DNA from: Pseudomonadota bacterium
GTDB lineage: Bacteria > Pseudomonadota > Gammaproteobacteria > Burkholderiales > Burkholderiaceae_D
Reading direction: 5' to 3'
Length of the DNA: 14,871 bases
Assembly: GCA_023392035.1 (NCBI GenBank)
Contig: JAEVZY010000075.1
Location: 1-14,871 of the forward strand
This document shows positions 13,136-14,871 of this stretch, in pieces; position 1 is the first letter of the stretch, and each line of letters opens with the position of its first letter. The position numbers and the translations under genes were made by a program. The notes under the pieces are model-generated. The model was not told where the DNA came from, did no database searches, and worked only from the letters and a program-made list of their open reading frames with translations.

Positions 13136-13939
13136 ATGCGTCACCAAGACAAGAGGGCGATCGTCACCGGCGCCGCCCAGGGCATAGGCCTGGCTTGCGC
13201 CACCCGTCTGGCGCAGGAAGGCGCTCATGTATTGCTGGTGGATATCGACGCCGACAAGGGCGCGCGCGAGACTGCTGCGCTCGGCGAAAATGCGCGCTTC
13301 TTCCAGGCCGACGTCAGCATCAAGGCGCAGGTCGATGCCATGGTGGAACGCGCGATACGCGAATTCGGCCGCATCGACATCCTGGTCAACAACGCCGGCA
13401 TCTCCCATGCCGCCGATTTCCTCGATGTGACGGAAGAAGACTTCGATCGCGTATTGCGGGTCAACCTGAAATCGATGTTCCTGTGCGGGCAAGCCGTGGC
13501 GCGTCACATGGTCAGGCAAGCCAGCGGCGTCATCATCAACATGTCGAGCGTGAACGCGGTGCTGGCCATCGCCGACCAGGTGCCCTACGTGGTATCCAAG
13601 GGCGCCATCAACCAGTTGACGCGGGTGATGGCGCTCAATCTGGCGCCGCATGGCATACGGGTCAACGCCATCGGCCCCGGCACCATCGCCACCGAACTGG
13701 CGCGCCGCGCGGTGATGACCAATGAGGAAGCGCGCAGCCGCATTTATTCGCGCACGCCACTGGCGCGTTGCGGCGAGCCGGAAGAAGTGGCCGCGGTGGC
13801 CAGCTTCCTGGCCAGCGACGATGCTTCCTATTTCTGCGGCCAGACGCTCTATCCGGACGGCGGCCGGCTGGCCTTGAACTACACTGTGCCGGTTGCCATG
13901 CCGACCGAACCCGAATCCGACTCCGCTTCCGATATTTGA
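13136..13939 (+). CDS. SDR family dehydrogenase/reductase, NAD-type
   Basis: The 267-residue product is a classical short-chain dehydrogenase. It has the cofactor motif TGAAQGIG (11-18), an acidic residue at the end of the second strand (VDID, Asp36) that favours NAD(H) over NADP(H), FQADVS (56-61), NNAG (85-88), Asn110, catalytic Ser138 and YVVSK (Tyr151, Lys155), then IGPGTIATEL (179-188) and the C-terminal YPDGGRLAL. The tail after residue 250 is an acidic, Ser-rich extension (PTEPESDSASDI) not usual for the family. The ATG at 13136 follows AGGAGA with six bases spacing; the ATG at 13130 sits too close to that site. The stop overlaps the next start (TGATG, 13937-13941), so the pair probably serves one pathway. 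The substrate cannot be read from sequence; sugar-acid, hydroxy-acid and 3-oxoacyl substrates are all possible. Confidence 0.88.
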   Translation: MRHQDKRAIVTGAAQGIGLACATRLAQEGAHVLLVDIDADKGARETAALGENARFFQADVSIKAQVDAMVERAIREFGRIDILVNNAGISHAADFLDVTEEDFDRVLRVNLKSMFLCGQAVARHMVRQASGVIINMSSVNAVLAIADQVPYVVSKGAINQLTRVMALNLAPHGIRVNAIGPGTIATELARRAVMTNEEARSRIYSRTPLARCGEPEEVAAVASFLASDDASYFCGQTLYPDGGRLALNYTVPVAMPTEPESDSASDI

Positions 13940-14871
13940 TGATCCCTTTCCTGAATGCCGCGCAACTGCGCGCCGCGCTTGACTGGCCCGAGCTGATGCA
14001 GGCCCTGGCCCAGGCCTTCATCGACGGCGCGCAGACTCCGACCCGCCACGTGCATCGCATCGATGAGCAAAACAACACCGTGCTGCTGCTGATGCCGTCC
14101 TGGCAGCGCGAGCATACGGGCGTCAAGCTGGTGACGGTGGCGCCCAACAATCCGGCACGCGCGCTGCCCACCGTGCATTCGATCTACGTCCTGCTGGACA
14201 CCGCCAGCGGCCAGCCGCTGGCCATGCTGGATGGCGAAGAATTGACCTTGCGTCGAACCGCGGCCGCGTCCGCGCTCGCCGCGCGCTGGCTGGCGCGCGC
14301 CGGCAGCCGTACGCTGCTGGTGGTTGGCGTCGGTTCGCTGGCACCCTACATGGCGGCTGCGCACAGTGCCGCGCGAGCGCTCGATCGCATCATGGTGTGG
14401 GGACGCGATGCGCAAAAAGCGCAGGGCTGCGTCGAGAAAATCGCCGAGCTCGGCGTGCCGTCCGGGCTGAAGCTGGAAGTGGTGAGCGAGCTGGCCAGCG
14501 CCTGCGCGCAAGCCGACATCATCACGGCCGCCACCACCAGCACCGTGCCGCTGATCGAATCGGCTTGGCTCAAGCCCGGCACCCACGTCGATCTGGTGGG
14601 CGGCTTCAAGCCCGACATGCGCGAAGCGGATGACGCGCTGATGGCCGGGGCCAGCCTGTTTGTGGATACCTATGCCGGCGCTTTGGCCGAGGCCGGAGAC
14701 TTGCGCCAGCCGATGGAACGCGGACTGATCACGCGCGCATCGATACGCGCCGAATTGGCGGAATTGGTGGCGGGGCGCCACCCGGGACGCGAAAGCGATG
14801 CGCAAATCACCGTCTTCAAGTCGGTCGGCAGCGCGATTGAGGATTTGGCGGCGGCGCGGCTGGCGTGGAAC
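13939..14871 (+). CDS. ornithine cyclodeaminase/mu-crystallin family protein (runs off right edge)
   Basis: The frame is open from the ATG at 13939 to the window end, 311 codons; the family is about 310-330 residues, so only a few are missing. Landmarks are the N-terminal helices, GVKLVTVAPNNP (61-72) with conserved Lys63, LDGEELTLRRTAAASALAAR (97-116) with Arg106, a Rossmann motif LLVVGVGSLAPYMAAAHSAA (126-145), VWGRDAQKA, ADIITAATTSTVPL (192-205), HVDLVGGFKPDMREAD (216-231) and the typical ending ITVFKSVGSAIEDLAA (290-305). Family members include ornithine cyclodeaminase, delta1-pyrroline-2-carboxylate reductase and alanine dehydrogenase. The GVGxxA(P) motif and RTAAxSALAA look closer to the pyrroline-2-carboxylate reductase side, but that is a tentative reading. 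It is coupled to the SDR gene by a TGATG overlap. Confidence 0.87.
   Translation, partial: MIPFLNAAQLRAALDWPELMQALAQAFIDGAQTPTRHVHRIDEQNNTVLLLMPSWQREHTGVKLVTVAPNNPARALPTVHSIYVLLDTASGQPLAMLDGEELTLRRTAAASALAARWLARAGSRTLLVVGVGSLAPYMAAAHSAARALDRIMVWGRDAQKAQGCVEKIAELGVPSGLKLEVVSELASACAQADIITAATTSTVPLIESAWLKPGTHVDLVGGFKPDMREADDALMAGASLFVDTYAGALAEAGDLRQPMERGLITRASIRAELAELVAGRHPGRESDAQITVFKSVGSAIEDLAAARLAWN

Noticed and set aside
13070..13651. Upstream extension of the dacB frame to 13651
   Set aside because: The extension lies opposite the SDR gene and precedes an excellent signal peptide beginning at 13069, so it is an artefact of an open antisense frame.

Overview
The window is GC-rich, gene-dense DNA from a Gram-negative bacterium. 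The gene content fits a betaproteobacterium of the Burkholderiales, most likely Oxalobacteraceae (Herbaspirillum-like). Supporting signs are the malic enzyme with a phosphotransacetylase-like tail, the thiL-pgpA-pncC cluster, a class-2 PyrF with a TTG start, and a lemA-TPM-TPM cluster. The genus is an inference from recognised protein families, not from a database match. I see no rRNA, tRNA, CRISPR array, insertion sequence or phage gene.

Layout, left to right. (1) 1-434 is the 3' end of a GNAT-fold (CelD/BcsL-type) acetyltransferase, cut by the window edge. (2) 500-2704, minus strand, is a large orphan gene of visibly lower GC. Its 734-residue product has three Ala/Gly-rich hydrophobic modules, each followed by charged helical sequence, a Pro/Ala linker and nuclear-localisation-like basic patches. 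I do not recognise it, and it is the most interesting object here. (3) 2705-2976 is a 272-base intergenic region with small dyads and a TATAAT box. (4) 2977-4202 is a cytosolic 5'-nucleotidase translationally coupled to a SugE/Gdx-type SMR transporter, ending at a bidirectional hairpin terminator. (5) 4289-6595, minus strand, is a MaeB-type malic enzyme. (6) 6596-6776 is a 181-base divergent region with a 36-base near-perfect palindrome. (7) 6777-8757 is thiL-pgpA-pncC, a tight operon for thiamine pyrophosphate synthesis, phosphatidylglycerol synthesis and NMN salvage. (8) pyrF, minus strand, is convergent with pncC and divergent from lemA, with overlapping promoters. (9) 9685-11627 is lemA plus two TPM-domain genes, an envelope-associated set. 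(10) 11651-13069, minus strand, is dacB (PBP4). (11) 13136 to the window end is an SDR dehydrogenase coupled to an ornithine cyclodeaminase/mu-crystallin family gene, probably an imino-acid or amino-acid catabolic pair; the second gene runs off the right edge.

Most of the window is core metabolism and envelope housekeeping. The exception is the orphan gene at 500-2704, which looks like an accessory gene set among core genes. Coding density is very high and no stretch over 300 bases lacks a gene. Promoters and hairpins were read by eye and should be treated as candidates.
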